64,000 nucleotides of DNA from CAIWHR01 sp963709525 (lineage in GTDB: Bacteria; Pseudomonadota; Gammaproteobacteria; Burkholderiales; Casimicrobiaceae): assembly GCA_963709525.1 (NCBI GenBank), contig CAVPXB010000018.1, positions 1-64,000 of the forward strand. The letters are read 5' to 3'. The position numbers and the translations under genes are program-made. Numbering within the stretch: position 1 is the stretch's first letter; the number at the start of each line of letters is the position of its first letter. A model generated the notes under the pieces. The model searched no databases, had not been told where the DNA came from, and worked only from the letters and a program-made list of their open reading frames with translations. Below are positions 1-9,035 of this stretch, in pieces.

Positions 1-315
1 CAGGATCCGGCTGATCGATCCGCCGGCGGCGATGCGCTCGGCACGACGGTGACCGGCGCGTCTCAAGCCTCGCCTCCGCGGCCGCGATCGAGATCCCGCC
101 GTCCGCGGTCACCCGCTCCGACCGACAGGCCTCCGGTGTGGGTGGTCGATCCGAAGACCGGGACCGTCGCGTCGCGCGCGATCGAGATCCGCTCGTCCGA
201 CCCGACGCGGGTCGAGGTCGCGTCGGGCCTCGCCCCGGGCGACATCGTCGTGACCGCCGGCGTCCAAGCGCTGCGCGCCGGCCAGAAGGTCCGCCTGCTC
301 GAGGCAAGGCAGTGA
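1..315 (+). CDS. RND efflux periplasmic adaptor, C-terminal fragment (frameshifted)
   Basis: This is the C-terminal end of a membrane-fusion (HlyD/AcrA-type) adaptor that links an inner-membrane RND pump to an outer-membrane channel; its 5' part lies outside the window. The recognisable segments are RIRLIDPPAAMR (frame 2), LGTTVTGA (frame 1), AIEIPPSAVTRSDRQ, then VWVVDPKTGTVASRAIEI and LAPGDIVVTAGVQALRAGQKV, which matches the usual adaptor end. They lie in different frames, so about three single-base indels (near 36-40, 75-80 and 133) are needed to join them. The stop TGA (313-315) overlaps the GTG start of the pump gene, the normal coupling for this pair. The family call is firm; the substrate is unknown. 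Confidence 0.75.
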   Translation, partial: QDPADRSAGGDALGTTVTGASQASPPRPRSRSRRPRSPAPTDRPPVWVVDPKTGTVASRAIEIRSSDPTRVEVASGLAPGDIVVTAGVQALRAGQKVRLLEARQ

Positions 316-3300
316 TCGGCCCCAACCTCTCCGAGTGGGGGCTGAAGCGGCCCTCGCTGGTGGTCTTCATGATGATCGTGGCGGTCGTCGCCGGTGTGCT
401 GTCGTTCCTGCGCCTCGGGCGCGGCGAGGATCCGGCGATCACCATCCGGACGATGGTCGTCGCGGCCGCCTGGCCGGGCGCGACGGTCGACGAGACGCTG
501 AAGCAGGTCACCGAGCGGCTCGAGCGCACGCTGCAGGAGACCCGCTACCTGCGCACGGTCCGCAGCTACACGACCGCCGGCCAGACGACGATTTTCGTCG
601 ATCTCGAGCAGTCGGCGCCGCCCGCGTCGATCGCGGACGTCTGGTACCAGGTCCGCAAGAACGTCGGCGACATGCGCGGCACGCTGCCGCAGGGCGTGGT
701 CGGGCCGTTCTTCAACGACGACTTCGGCGACACCTTCGGCATCATCTACGCGTTCACCGCCGACGGCTTCACGTTCCGCGAGCTGCGCGACTACGTCGAG
801 GAGGCGCGCTCGCGCCTGCTGCAGGTCAAAGACGTGTCGAAGATCGAGGTGCTCGGGGCGCAGGACGAGCAGGTGTTCATCGAGTTCTCGACCGAGAAAC
901 TCGCGGGGCTGCGCCTCGACTATCCGACGATCATCGCGACGCTGCAGGCGCAGAACCTCGTCCGCCCGGCCGGGGTCATCCAGACCGGCGCAGGAGCGCG
1001 TGTTCCTCCGCGTCACCGGCGCGTTCGAGTCCGAGCACGACATCGAGAACGTCAACTTCGTCTCCGGCGACCGCATCTTCCGGCTGGGCGACATCGCGAC
1101 GGTGCGCCGCGGCTTCGTCGACCCGCCGCAGCCGATGTTCCGCGTCAACGGCAAGCCGGCGATCGGCCTCGCCATCGCGATGCGCGATGCCGGCGACATC
1201 CTGGCGCTCGGGAAGAACGTGCGCAAGCCTGATGGCCGACATCAGGGCCGACCTGCCGATCGGGATCGAGCCCGTGCTGGTCGCCGACCAGGCGGTCGCG
1301 GTCGACGTCGCGATCGGCGAATTCATGACGTCGCTGTGGCAGGCGATCGTCATCATCCTCGTCTGCAGCTTCCTGAGCCTCGGCGTGCGCCCCGGAGCGG
1401 TCGTGGCGCTGGCGATCCCGCTGACGCTCGCGATCGTGTTCGCGGTGATGGACGTCACGCACATCGGGCTGCACCGCATCTCGCTCGGCGCGCTGATCAT
1501 CGCGCTGGCGCTGCTCGTCGACGACGCGATGACGACCGTCGACGCGATGATCCGCAGGCTCGGCGCCGGCGACTCCAAGGACGAGGCCGCCACGTTCGCC
1601 TACCGGACGCTGGCCGCGCCGATGCTGATCGGCACGCTCGTGACGATCGCGAGCTTCGTCCCGATCGGCTTTGCGCAGAGCTCCGCCGGCGAGTACACGT
1701 TCTCGATCTTCGCCGTCGTCGCCATCGCCCTCCTCGCGTCGTGGCTGGTCGCCGTCCTGTTCGCGCCGCTGGTCGGGAAGGCGCTGCTGCAGGCCGCCCA
1801 AGACGGGCACCGACGAGAAGCCGAGCCGGGTGGTGGCCGCGTACTCGGCGTTCCTCGCCGCCGCCATCCGGCCCGCTGGTGACGATCGCGCTGACGCTGG
1901 CGGCGTTCGCCGCGGCGGTCTATCTGTCCCAGCACGTACCTCGGCAGTTCTTCCCGGCGTCCGACCGGTCCGAGCTCACGGTCAGCATGACGCTGCGCCA
2001 GAATGCGTCGATCCACGCGACCGAGGCCGAGGCGAAGCGGCTGGAGTCGATCCTGAACGCCGATCCCGACGTCGACCACTACAGCACCTACGTGGGGCGC
2101 GGTGCGATCCGCTTCATCCTGACCTTCGACGTCCAGCTCGCGAACCCGTTCTTCGCGCAATTCGTGATCGTCGCCAAGGATTTCGACCGGCGCGAGCGCC
2201 TGCAGAAGAAGCTGGAGCAGGTGCTGGCCGAGCAGTTTCCGGAGGTGGTGGCACGGGTTTCGCCACTCGAACTGGGGCCGCCGGTGGGATGGCCGCTGCA
2301 GTACCGGATCCTGGGGCCCGACAAGGACGAGGTCCGCCGGCTCGCGCTCGAGTTCGCGCAGATCCTCGCCGCCGACGCGCGTACGCGGCACGTCCACTAC
2401 GACTGGATGGAGCCGGCGCGGCAGTTGCGCGTGAAGGTCGATCAGGACGAGGCGCGCCGGCTGGGTGTCAGCTCGCGCTCGCTCGCCGCGGCGCTCAACG
2501 CCGCGGTTACCGGGTCGGCCGTCACGCAGCTGCGCGACGACATCTACCTCGTCAACGTCATCGTGCGTGCGACCGACGACCAGCGGGCGTCGTTCGAGGC
2601 GTTGAGCTCCATCCAGGTGCCGACGCCGAGCGGGCGCATGGTGCCGCTGCGCCAGTTCGCGACGTTCGTCGAGGAACAGGAATTCCCGCTGGTGTGGCGG
2701 CGCGACCGCGTGCCGGCGCTGACGGTGCGCGCGGACGTCGTCGCCGGCGTGCTGCCCGACCAGGTCGTCAGCGCGCTGGCGCCGAAGATCGCCGGGTTCG
2801 CCGCCAAGCTGCCGCCGCACTACCATGTGGAAACCGGCGGCATGTACGAGGAGAGCCAGCTGTCGAGCGCCTCGGTGTTCGCCGTCATCCCGCTGATGAT
2901 CGTGCTGATGCTCGCGACGATGATGCTGATGCTCGTAGAGCTTCCGCCGGCTCGCGATGGTGGTGGTGCTGCTGCCGCTCGGGCTGATCGGGGTCGTGCT
3001 GGCGCTGCTGGTGTTCAGGCAGCCGCTGGGCTTCGTCGCGATCCTGGGCATCCTGGCGCTGATCGGGATGATCGCGAAGAACGCGGTGATCCTCGTCGTG
3101 CAGATCGAATCCGATCGCGCGGAGGGGCGCGGCGTCCTCGAGGCGGTCATGGCGTCGGCGACCGGACGCATGCGTCCGATGATGCTGGCGGCGTTCTCGA
3201 CCGTGCTCGGGCTCATCCCCATCGCGCCCACGGTGTTCTGGGGGCCGATGGCGTTCGCGATCATGGGCGGGCTGCTGGTGGCCACCCTGCTGACGCTGGT

Positions 3301-3379
3301 GCTGCTGCCGGTGCTCTACGTCACGGTGTTCGGCAACGAGAAGGCGCCGCCGGCCGAACCCGCCGTCGCGGCGGCCTGA
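312..3379 (+). CDS. RND efflux transporter permease subunit (AcrB/MexF-like), frameshifted
   Basis: Inner-membrane proton-driven efflux pump of the RND superfamily, about 1020 residues when frames are joined, which is normal for the family. It starts at GTG 312 (VIGPNLSEWGLKRPSLVVFM), overlapping the adaptor stop. The first periplasmic domain contains WPGATVDETLKQVTERLE. The mid-membrane segment ALLVDDAMTTVDAMIRR carries the paired acidic residues of the proton relay, and the C-terminal half ends GPMAFAIMGGLLVATLLTLV. The reading frame shifts near 990, 1226, 1800, 1865 and 2945, and every segment is conserved in sequence, so sequencing indels are likelier than decay. No outer-membrane partner follows directly; the NodT-type protein at 9036-10484 is a candidate. 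Substrate unknown. Confidence 0.85.
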
Positions 3380-3394
3380 TCCGCGGGCTGCCCG

Positions 3395-4018
3395 ATGACG
3401 CACCCGTCGCGTACGATCGGGCTGCCGCGATCCGATGGCGTCGCCGCGCCGCGGCGGACCGAGCTCGAACTGCATGTGGCGAAAATGCGTCAGCTGTTCA
3501 ATGCCATGGACCCGGCGCCGTTTCGCGAACGCGACCTCGACCCCAATGCCGAGACTTACATCGTCGACTGGGGACGTGAAATCCCCACTGGCCAGCCGCT
3601 TGGCCTCGTCGTGCATCTGGGCGGCGAATCCGCGACCCCGGAAGACACCGACATGTTGCGGGACGCGGTCCACGCCTACTTTCGCCAGCGAGCCCTCGCG
3701 ACCCGGCAGCGGCTGCGGCAATTGTTCCGCGTTGGACGCGTCAGTCTGGTGATCGGACTGGCGTTCCTTGCGATCGCCATCGTCGTCGGCGAGTTCATCG
3801 CGGGCCTGTTGTCCAACGGAGGATACGGCTGGATCGTCAAGGAGACCCTGGTCATCGGCGGCTGGGTCGCGTTGTGGCGTCCGATGGAGATCTTCCTCTA
3901 CGACTGGTGGCCGATCCGGGCCGAAGCCAAGCTCCTCGACCGCCTGGGCGAAATGGACGTGCGGGTGCTTGCCGAGCCTGCGGCAGGGCAGGGCGCACCC
4001 GAGCAGGCGTCGGCATGA
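3395..4018 (+). CDS. conserved two-helix membrane protein, unknown function
   Basis: A 207-residue protein that I do not recognise. The first 110 or so residues are soluble and charged (VAKMRQLFNAMDPAPFRERD, then YIVDWGREIPTGQPLGLVVH). Two hydrophobic segments follow, around residues 115-135 (VSLVIGLAFLAIAIVVGEFI) and 147-163, then a short tail rich in Glu and Ala. It starts 16 bp after the RND pump and its stop overlaps the ATG of the MnhE subunit (ATGA at 4015-4018), so it is translationally coupled to the antiporter operon and may be an accessory factor of it. That role is inferred from position only. An internal start at Met 31 (MRQLFNAMD) is possible. Confidence 0.65.
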   Translation: MTHPSRTIGLPRSDGVAAPRRTELELHVAKMRQLFNAMDPAPFRERDLDPNAETYIVDWGREIPTGQPLGLVVHLGGESATPEDTDMLRDAVHAYFRQRALATRQRLRQLFRVGRVSLVIGLAFLAIAIVVGEFIAGLLSNGGYGWIVKETLVIGGWVALWRPMEIFLYDWWPIRAEAKLLDRLGEMDVRVLAEPAAGQGAPEQASA

Positions 4019-4542
4019 ACAGGCCTGCCGCCGCCACGCCGGCTCCACGTCTGGACGCACCGCGGCGCGCGGCCGTGCTTCGCGCAGCGGCGTTTTTCCT
4101 GCTCTGGATGGCGCTGATGCAGAGCTTGAAGCCGGCCGACCTCGCGGTCGGCGCGTTCGCGACGCTGGCCGCGACGTGGGTCAGCCTGCGCCTCCTTCCA
4201 CCGACAGCGGGATGCCTGCACTTCGGCGCGCTGCTGGCACTCATGCCGCACTTCATGTGGGAGTCGGCGCGGGCAGGCGTCGACGTTGCCCGCCGTGCGT
4301 TCGACCCGCGCCTGCCATTGCGGCCGGGTTTCGTCAGCTGCCCGCTGGCCTTTCCGCCGGGTGTGGCGCGCAACACCTTTGCCATGATCACCAGTCTCCT
4401 GCCGGGGTCCGTTCCGGCCGGAGAGAGCGACGGCGTGCTGGTCTATCACTGCCTCGACACGGCGCAGCCGGTGGTCGAGCAGTTGTGGCAGGAGGAGCGC
4501 CTCCTCGCCAAAGCGCTGGTGGCGGGGAAGCGCCATGGCTGA
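4015..4542 (+). CDS. mnhE: Mrp/Mnh antiporter subunit E
   Basis: 175-residue membrane protein matching subunit E of the multisubunit monovalent cation/proton antiporters. Seen: a hydrophobic N-terminal region (FFLLWMALMQSLKPADLAVG), the central LALMPHFMWESARAGVDVARR segment, and the conserved end part GVARNTFAMITSLLPGSVP followed by LVYHCLD. Subunit E is needed for assembly of the membrane complex rather than for ion binding. The ATG (4015) overlaps the stop of the upstream unknown gene and the gene overlaps mnhF by 8 bp, so E, F and G are expressed together. Which cation the complex exports cannot be told from sequence. Confidence 0.85.
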   Translation: MNRPAAATPAPRLDAPRRAAVLRAAAFFLLWMALMQSLKPADLAVGAFATLAATWVSLRLLPPTAGCLHFGALLALMPHFMWESARAGVDVARRAFDPRLPLRPGFVSCPLAFPPGVARNTFAMITSLLPGSVPAGESDGVLVYHCLDTAQPVVEQLWQEERLLAKALVAGKRHG

Positions 4543-4822
4543 ATTCCTGCTTGCCGCGTCGGGCTTCGTGCTGCTGATGGTCGCGCTGGGGCTCATCCGC
4601 ATCCTGCGCGGACCGGATGATGCCGACCGGATGATGGCCGCCCAGTTGCTCGGCACCGGCGGCATCGCGGGGCTGCTGCTGCTGGGCGCGGCGACCGGCG
4701 AGGCTGCGGCGATCGACGTGGCCCTGACGCTGGCGCTGCTGGCCGCGTTCGCGTCCATCGCCTTCGTGAAGGCGGGACTCGCCGCGAACGCCGGCGCCGC
4801 CGAATCGGACGACCGGGCATGA
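4535..4822 (+). CDS. mnhF: Mrp/Mnh antiporter subunit F
   Basis: 95-residue, three-helix membrane protein of the MrpF/PhaF type. Diagnostic stretch: LIRILRGPDDADRMMAAQLL, with the conserved Arg-Gly-Pro and Asp-Arg pattern of the family, followed by two hydrophobic helices (GIAGLLLLGAATG and VALTLALLAAFASIAFVK). Length is typical. It overlaps mnhE by 8 bp and mnhG by 4 bp (ATGA). It forms part of the small-subunit core of the antiporter in the inner membrane. Confidence 0.87.
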   Translation: MAEFLLAASGFVLLMVALGLIRILRGPDDADRMMAAQLLGTGGIAGLLLLGAATGEAAAIDVALTLALLAAFASIAFVKAGLAANAGAAESDDRA

Positions 4823-5112
4823 GTGCCGCCCTGGCTGTCTTCACCATCGTCGCCGTCACCGCCGGTGCGTTCTTCTTCCTCGCGGGCACCGTGGGCTTGC
4901 TGCGCTTTCCCGATACTTTTACGCGGCTGCACGCCCTGACCAAGGCCGACAACCTCGGCCTCGGGCTGGTGGTGCTCGGCCTCTTGCCGCAGGTCGACGG
5001 CGTGCTGACCGGGTTGAAGCTGGTGGCCATCTGGCTGCTCGTCCTGCTGTCCGGCGCGGCCGCGTCGCAACTCATCGCCCGTGCCGCGCGGCGCCGCGAA
5101 CCGCGCGCATGA
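4819..5112 (+). CDS. mnhG: Mrp/Mnh antiporter subunit G
   Basis: 97-residue membrane protein of the MrpG/PhaG family. The signature is LLRFPDTFTRLHALTKADNL, which matches the conserved RxPDxxxRxHAxTKxxT-like motif, followed by two hydrophobic helices. A basic tail (ARAARRREPRA) sits at the C-terminus. The stop overlaps the start of the next gene by ATGA (5109-5112). Role: small integral subunit of the cation/proton antiporter. Confidence 0.87.
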   Translation: MSAALAVFTIVAVTAGAFFFLAGTVGLLRFPDTFTRLHALTKADNLGLGLVVLGLLPQVDGVLTGLKLVAIWLLVLLSGAAASQLIARAARRREPRA

Positions 5113-6053
5113 TCGAGGCACTCAATCTCGGGCTGGCGGCGTTGGTCCTGGGGCTGGCCGTCTGGGCGGTCGCCGCGCGCGACGCCTTCGCCGCGGTCGC
5201 GGGGTTCGTCGCCTACGGCCTGCTGCTCACGCTGGTGTGGGTGCAGTTGCACGGCATCGACGTCGCGCTGACCGAAGCCGCGATCGGCGGCGGCCTGACC
5301 GGCGCGTTGCTTATCGGTGCCGCGGCGCGCTTGCGGGTTAGCGAAGCCGCGGCTCGTGCCGAATGTCCGCGAGCGTTTCCGCGGTCCCTGGCCGCCGTTC
5401 TGGCGGCCGGCGTCGCGGCCGCGCTGGCGGTCTGCGTGCTTGCGCTGCCGGATCCCGCGCCGACGCTCGCCCACCTGACCGCGGCCAACATGGGCGCCAC
5501 CGGGGTGGGCAATCCGATCACCGCCGTGCTTGCTAGCATTTCGCGCGATGGACACGCTGCTCGAGGCGATCGTGCTGCTGTTCGCGCTCGTCGGCGTGTG
5601 GTCGCTCGCGCCGGACCGCGTCTGGGGCGGCCGGCCCGGGCCGCAGCACGCGGTCGACCCCAACGGCATCCTCGCCTACATCGCGCGGGTGCTGCCGCCG
5701 ATAGGCATCGTCGTGGGGATGTACATTTTCTGGGTGGGTGCCGACCATCCGGGCGGCAAGTTCCAGGGCGCGACGATCATGGCCGCGATGTGGCTGCTGG
5801 TCGTGATGGCGGGACTCGTCGACACGCCGCCGATCAGCCGGACGTGGTTGAGGATCGGACTGGTGACCGGACCGCTGGTGTTCATCGCCATCGGACTCGC
5901 GGGCGTGGCGACGGCGGGCGCGTTTCTCGCCTACCCGGAAGGGTACGCCAAGCCCTTGATCGTCGCCATCGAGCTGGCACTGATGCCTTCGCTGGCACTG
6001 ACGCTGGCGCTCATTCTGGCCGGCGCGCCGCAACGGGTGCGCATGCGCAATGA
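5109..6053 (+). CDS. mnhB: Mrp/Mnh antiporter subunit B with DUF4040/MbhD-like N-terminus (frameshifted)
   Basis: About 314 residues. Residues 1-75 resemble the DUF4040/MbhD module (FAAVAGFVAYGLLLTLVWVQ and VALTEAAIGGGLTGALLIGA). The rest is the MnhB domain, starting LAFRAMDTLLEAIVLLFALV and containing YIARVLPPIGIVVGMYIF and DHPGGKFQGATIMAA. The two halves are in different frames: an indel near 5530 is needed to read NPITAVLLAFRAMDTLLE, and another near 6040 to reach the TGA at 6051-6053 that overlaps mnhC. In families with this arrangement one fused protein carries the C-terminal part otherwise found in MrpA. Stop position is inferred from the ATGA overlap. Confidence 0.78.
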   Translation: MIEALNLGLAALVLGLAVWAVAARDAFAAVAGFVAYGLLLTLVWVQLHGIDVALTEAAIGGGLTGALLIGAAARLRVSEAAARAECPRAFPRSLAAVLAAGVAAALAVCVLALPDPAPTLAHLTAANMGATGVGNPITAVLASISRDGHAARGDRAAVRARRRVVARAGPRLGRPARAAARGRPQRHPRLHRAGAAADRHRRGDVHFLGGCRPSGRQVPGRDDHGRDVAAGRDGGTRRHAADQPDVVEDRTGDRTAGVHRHRTRGRGDGGRVSRLPGRVRQALDRRHRAGTDAFAGTDAGAHSGRRAATGAHAQ

Positions 6054-6397
6054 CGACGGCGACTCTGTTCGGACTGTGTGCCGCGCTGCTGGTCGGCGTC
6101 GGGCTCTACGGCCTGATCGTCAACCCGCATCCGCTGCGCAAGATCCTGGCCTTCAACGTGATCGGCAGCGGCGTATTCCTGCTGCTCGGCGCGATCGCGC
6201 GCCGGGGCGCGGCGGCGGGGTTCGGCGGCGACCCGGTGCCGCAGGCGCTGCTCATCACCGGCATCGTCGTCGCGTTCTCGGCCACCGCGCTGGCGGTGGC
6301 GGTGCTGCTGCGGCTGCACGACGAGACGGGCTCGGTCTCGCTCGCCGCCGATGCGCCGGCCACGGCCACGGCACCGACCGATGCCTCCGGCGCCTAG
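6050..6397 (+). CDS. mnhC: Mrp/Mnh antiporter subunit C (NuoK-like)
   Basis: 115-residue membrane protein homologous to NuoK of complex I. Seen: a first helix LFGLCAALLVGVGLYGLIV, the segment LRKILAFNVIGSGVFLLLGA, and PQALLITGIVVAFSATALAV, which is the family signature (PQALILTAIVIxxA-like). The C-terminal tail is Ala/Thr rich. It starts inside the stop of mnhB and ends 12 bp before mnhD. It forms the core membrane unit together with subunits B and D. Confidence 0.87.
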   Translation: MTTATLFGLCAALLVGVGLYGLIVNPHPLRKILAFNVIGSGVFLLLGAIARRGAAAGFGGDPVPQALLITGIVVAFSATALAVAVLLRLHDETGSVSLAADAPATATAPTDASGA

Positions 6398-6409
6398 AGT
6401 TCGCTGCCC

Positions 6410-8255
6410 GTGCCGGCTCAGTCGATGACGACTCCGGGCGGGCTGCTGCTCGCACTGGCGGTGCTGCTGCCGTTCGTCGGGGTGCTGGTCGGGCTCGTCC
6501 TCGGCGGCCGCAACGCGCAGCGCGTCGCGCTTCGCGACGATCGTCCTCGGGCTCGGCCTCGCGCTCGGCGTCGCCGACGCGCTGCTGCGATCGGGCGATG
6601 TCGTGGTCTACCTGCTGGGCGGCTGGGCGCCGCCGCTCGGCGTCGCGCTGCGCGCCGACGGCTTGTCGGTGGTCATGATGCTGGCCGTTGCCGTGGTGAT
6701 CTGCGGCATCGGCGTGTACGCCCGCGCCGATTTCGGCACGCCTTCCGGCGAGCGGGAGACGCGCGCGTCGCTGACGTTCTGGCTGCTGCTGCTCGCCGTG
6801 TGGGGCTCGCTCAACCTCGTGTTCGTCAGCGGCGACCTGTTCACGCTGTACGTCGCGCTGGAACTGCTGACGTTCGCGGGCGTGCCGCTGGTCTGCCTTG
6901 ACGGCCGCGGCGAGACGCTGCGTTCGGCGCTGCGCTACCTGCTCTTCGCGCTGCTGGGTTCGGTGCTCTATCTGCTGGGCGCCGTTCTGCTGTACGGCGC
7001 CTACGGCACGCTGGACATCGCGCTGCTGGCGTCGCGGATCCGCCCCGAACCCGCGGCGTGGGTTGCCGCAGCGCTGATGACGGCGGGACTGCTCGCCAAG
7101 ACCGCGCTCTTTCCGCTGCACATCTGGCTGCCGCCGGCGCATGCAGGCGCGCCCGCCGCGGCGAGCGCGATACTCTCCGCGCTGGTCATCAAGGGTTCGT
7201 GGTTCCTGATCGTCCGGCTCTGGTTCGACGTGATGCCGGGCGTGATCACGCTGCCGTCGGCGCAACTGCTGGCAGGCATGGGTGCCGCGGCGATCGTCTT
7301 CGGCAGCGTCGTCGCCGTGCGGCAGGAGCGGTTGAAGCTGCTGGTCGCCTATTCGACGCTGGCGCAGATCGGCTACCTGTTTCTCATGTTCCCGCTCGCC
7401 TTCGATGCCGGCGGCAACGCGCTGGTGCACGGCGCGGCCTTGACGGGTGGACTGTTGCAGGCGGTGTCGCACGCGACCGCCAAGGCCGGCATGTTCATGG
7501 CGGCCGGCCTCATCTACGCCGCGCTGGGTCACGACCGCATTGCCGATCTTGCCGGCTTGGCCCGCGCGATGCCCATCACCGTGCTCGCGTTCGCGGTGTC
7601 GGGGCTCGCGCTGATGGGGGTCGTGCCGAGCGGCGCCTATCTCGCAAAGAAGCTCATGCTCGATGCCGCCGACGGCACGGGACAGTGGTGGTGGACGATC
7701 GTGCTGCAGGGCGGCGCGGTGTTCACGGCGGGGTATGTCGTGCTCGTGCTCGTCAACGCCCTGCGCCGTCGACGCGATCCGCTTCCGATGGTGAAGCGCG
7801 TCTCCCGGCTGTCCGAATTCGCGGCGCTGGCGCTCTCGGCATGCTCGCTGTTGCTCGCGTTCGCCGCACTGGGGCCGGTTCCGGGCGAGCTCGTCTCGAA
7901 TCCCCTCAAGCCTGCGGAGTTGGGATCGACGCTGCTGGTGCTGCTGGGCGGCAGCCTGCTTGCGCTGGGACTGGCGCGTCGATCGTTGCTCGCGCCCGAA
8001 CGCGTCGGCGCCGCCGCGAATGGCGGGCCGGCGCGCCGTGCGATGGTCGCGGCGGGCGTCGCGTTCGAGCGCGCGGACACGCTCGTTCGGCGCTGGCCAA
8101 CGCAAGCATCGCCTTGCTGGCGGTGGCGGGGTTGTTCGGCTGGACGCTCAGCTCGACCGCTCCCCGACCCGGCAGCGCTCACGGGGCGCGCTTGTCGCAC
8201 TCGTCGTGGGTTCGATGGTCGGTGCCGGCATCGAACGCGGGTCGGACAGGCGTTG
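6410..8255 (+). CDS. mnhD: Mrp/Mnh antiporter subunit D (proton-translocating, NuoM/N-like), frameshifted
   Basis: Large ion-translocating subunit, about 600 residues, related to NuoL/M/N. GTG start at 6410 (or ATG 6425). Key features: a helix with the conserved glutamate (LYVALELLTFAGVPLV), the lysine-bearing segment GLLAKTALFPLHIWLPPAHA, and a second conserved lysine in SALVIKGSWFL; these are proton-path residues in the family. The frame changes near 6525, near 8097 (to ANASIALLAVAGLFGWTL) and again near 8170, where RGALVALVVGSMVGAGIERG looks like the last helix. The exact stop is hidden by these shifts and is placed before the convergent gene at 8262. Confidence 0.82.
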
Positions 8256-8261
8256 CCGCCG

Positions 8262-8855
8262 TCAATCGCCGCAGAGCAGGCGCACCCGCCGCTCGGCGCG
8301 ATCGAACGCCTCCTGGTCCTCGGTATTGAGCAACTGTTCCTTGGCTTGCGCGCAGGCGTTCGCTTCGCGCACCTCGGATTGCGTCGCCGCGGGCGGCCGC
8401 GGGGCAGGCGATTGCGGCGCCTTGGCCGGCCGCGTGCACTTCGCGTCGGCGACAAGCCGGAGATTGTTGAAGCTGCCTTGCTCGACGGCCACGCAATCGC
8501 CGACGCGGAGTCCCGACTCGTCCGTCACCATCCGGATGGTGTTGGTGCCCCCGAGCAGGATCGTGTATTCGAACGCCTGGCTTTGGCTCGCGAGCCGCCC
8601 GATCTGCTGGCCGGCGAATCCGCCGCCGATGCCGCGCAGCGCCCGGTTGCTGCCGGATTGGCCGGAACCCGAAGCGATTCCCAGGGCGCCGCCGATCAGC
8701 GCGCCGCCGGTCTGCGCGCGAGCGCTTTCCTGGGTGACCGTATTGACCGCGGTGATCCGGCCGTAGGAAATCTTCGACTGGCCCCACGCCGCGCCCGACA
8801 GCGACGCCAGCGCCAAAACGCCCAGGCATCCGATCCACTTCCCGCTGCTCTTCAT
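8262..8855 (-). CDS. secreted glycine-zipper protein (SlyB/17-kDa antigen-like)
   Basis: 197 residues with a cleavable signal peptide (MKSSGKWIGCLGVLALASLS, predicted cut after AWG). A glycine-zipper segment follows (GGALIGGALGIASGSGQSG and IGGGFAGQQIGRLASQSQAF), then FEYTILLGGTNTIRMVTDES and a C-terminal half with four cysteines (DCVAVEQ, DAKCTRP, NACAQAK, RLLCGD). The zipper plus the VGDCVAVEQG-type segment resembles small outer-membrane proteins of the SlyB/PcpY group, and it parallels the lipoprotein at 16257-16700. There is no lipobox cysteine. A good ribosome site (AGGAGA) lies 8 nt upstream of the ATG. Function is not known; envelope integrity is a guess from the family. Confidence 0.7.
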   Translation of the reverse strand: MKSSGKWIGCLGVLALASLSGAAWGQSKISYGRITAVNTVTQESARAQTGGALIGGALGIASGSGQSGSNRALRGIGGGFAGQQIGRLASQSQAFEYTILLGGTNTIRMVTDESGLRVGDCVAVEQGSFNNLRLVADAKCTRPAKAPQSPAPRPPAATQSEVREANACAQAKEQLLNTEDQEAFDRAERRVRLLCGD

Positions 8856-9035
8856 CTGATTTTCTCCTGGCTCGAGTTTTCCTGCGCGCGCCGTAGCTCT
8901 GCGGGAGGGCTTCCCGCGGGCGCGACGGAAGTGATTGTACCTGCCACAGTGGCGCCGTCTCGCCGCTGGTGTCTACGCTGAGTTCCAGGACACGCTCGAT
9001 CGCATCCGGCGTCTGTCGAAGCGGGCCGGTTCAAT

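Noticed and set aside
312..3379. Programmed ribosomal frameshifting in the RND pump
   Set aside because: Several unrelated breaks in one gene and in neighbours, at no common slippery heptamer, fit sequence errors better.
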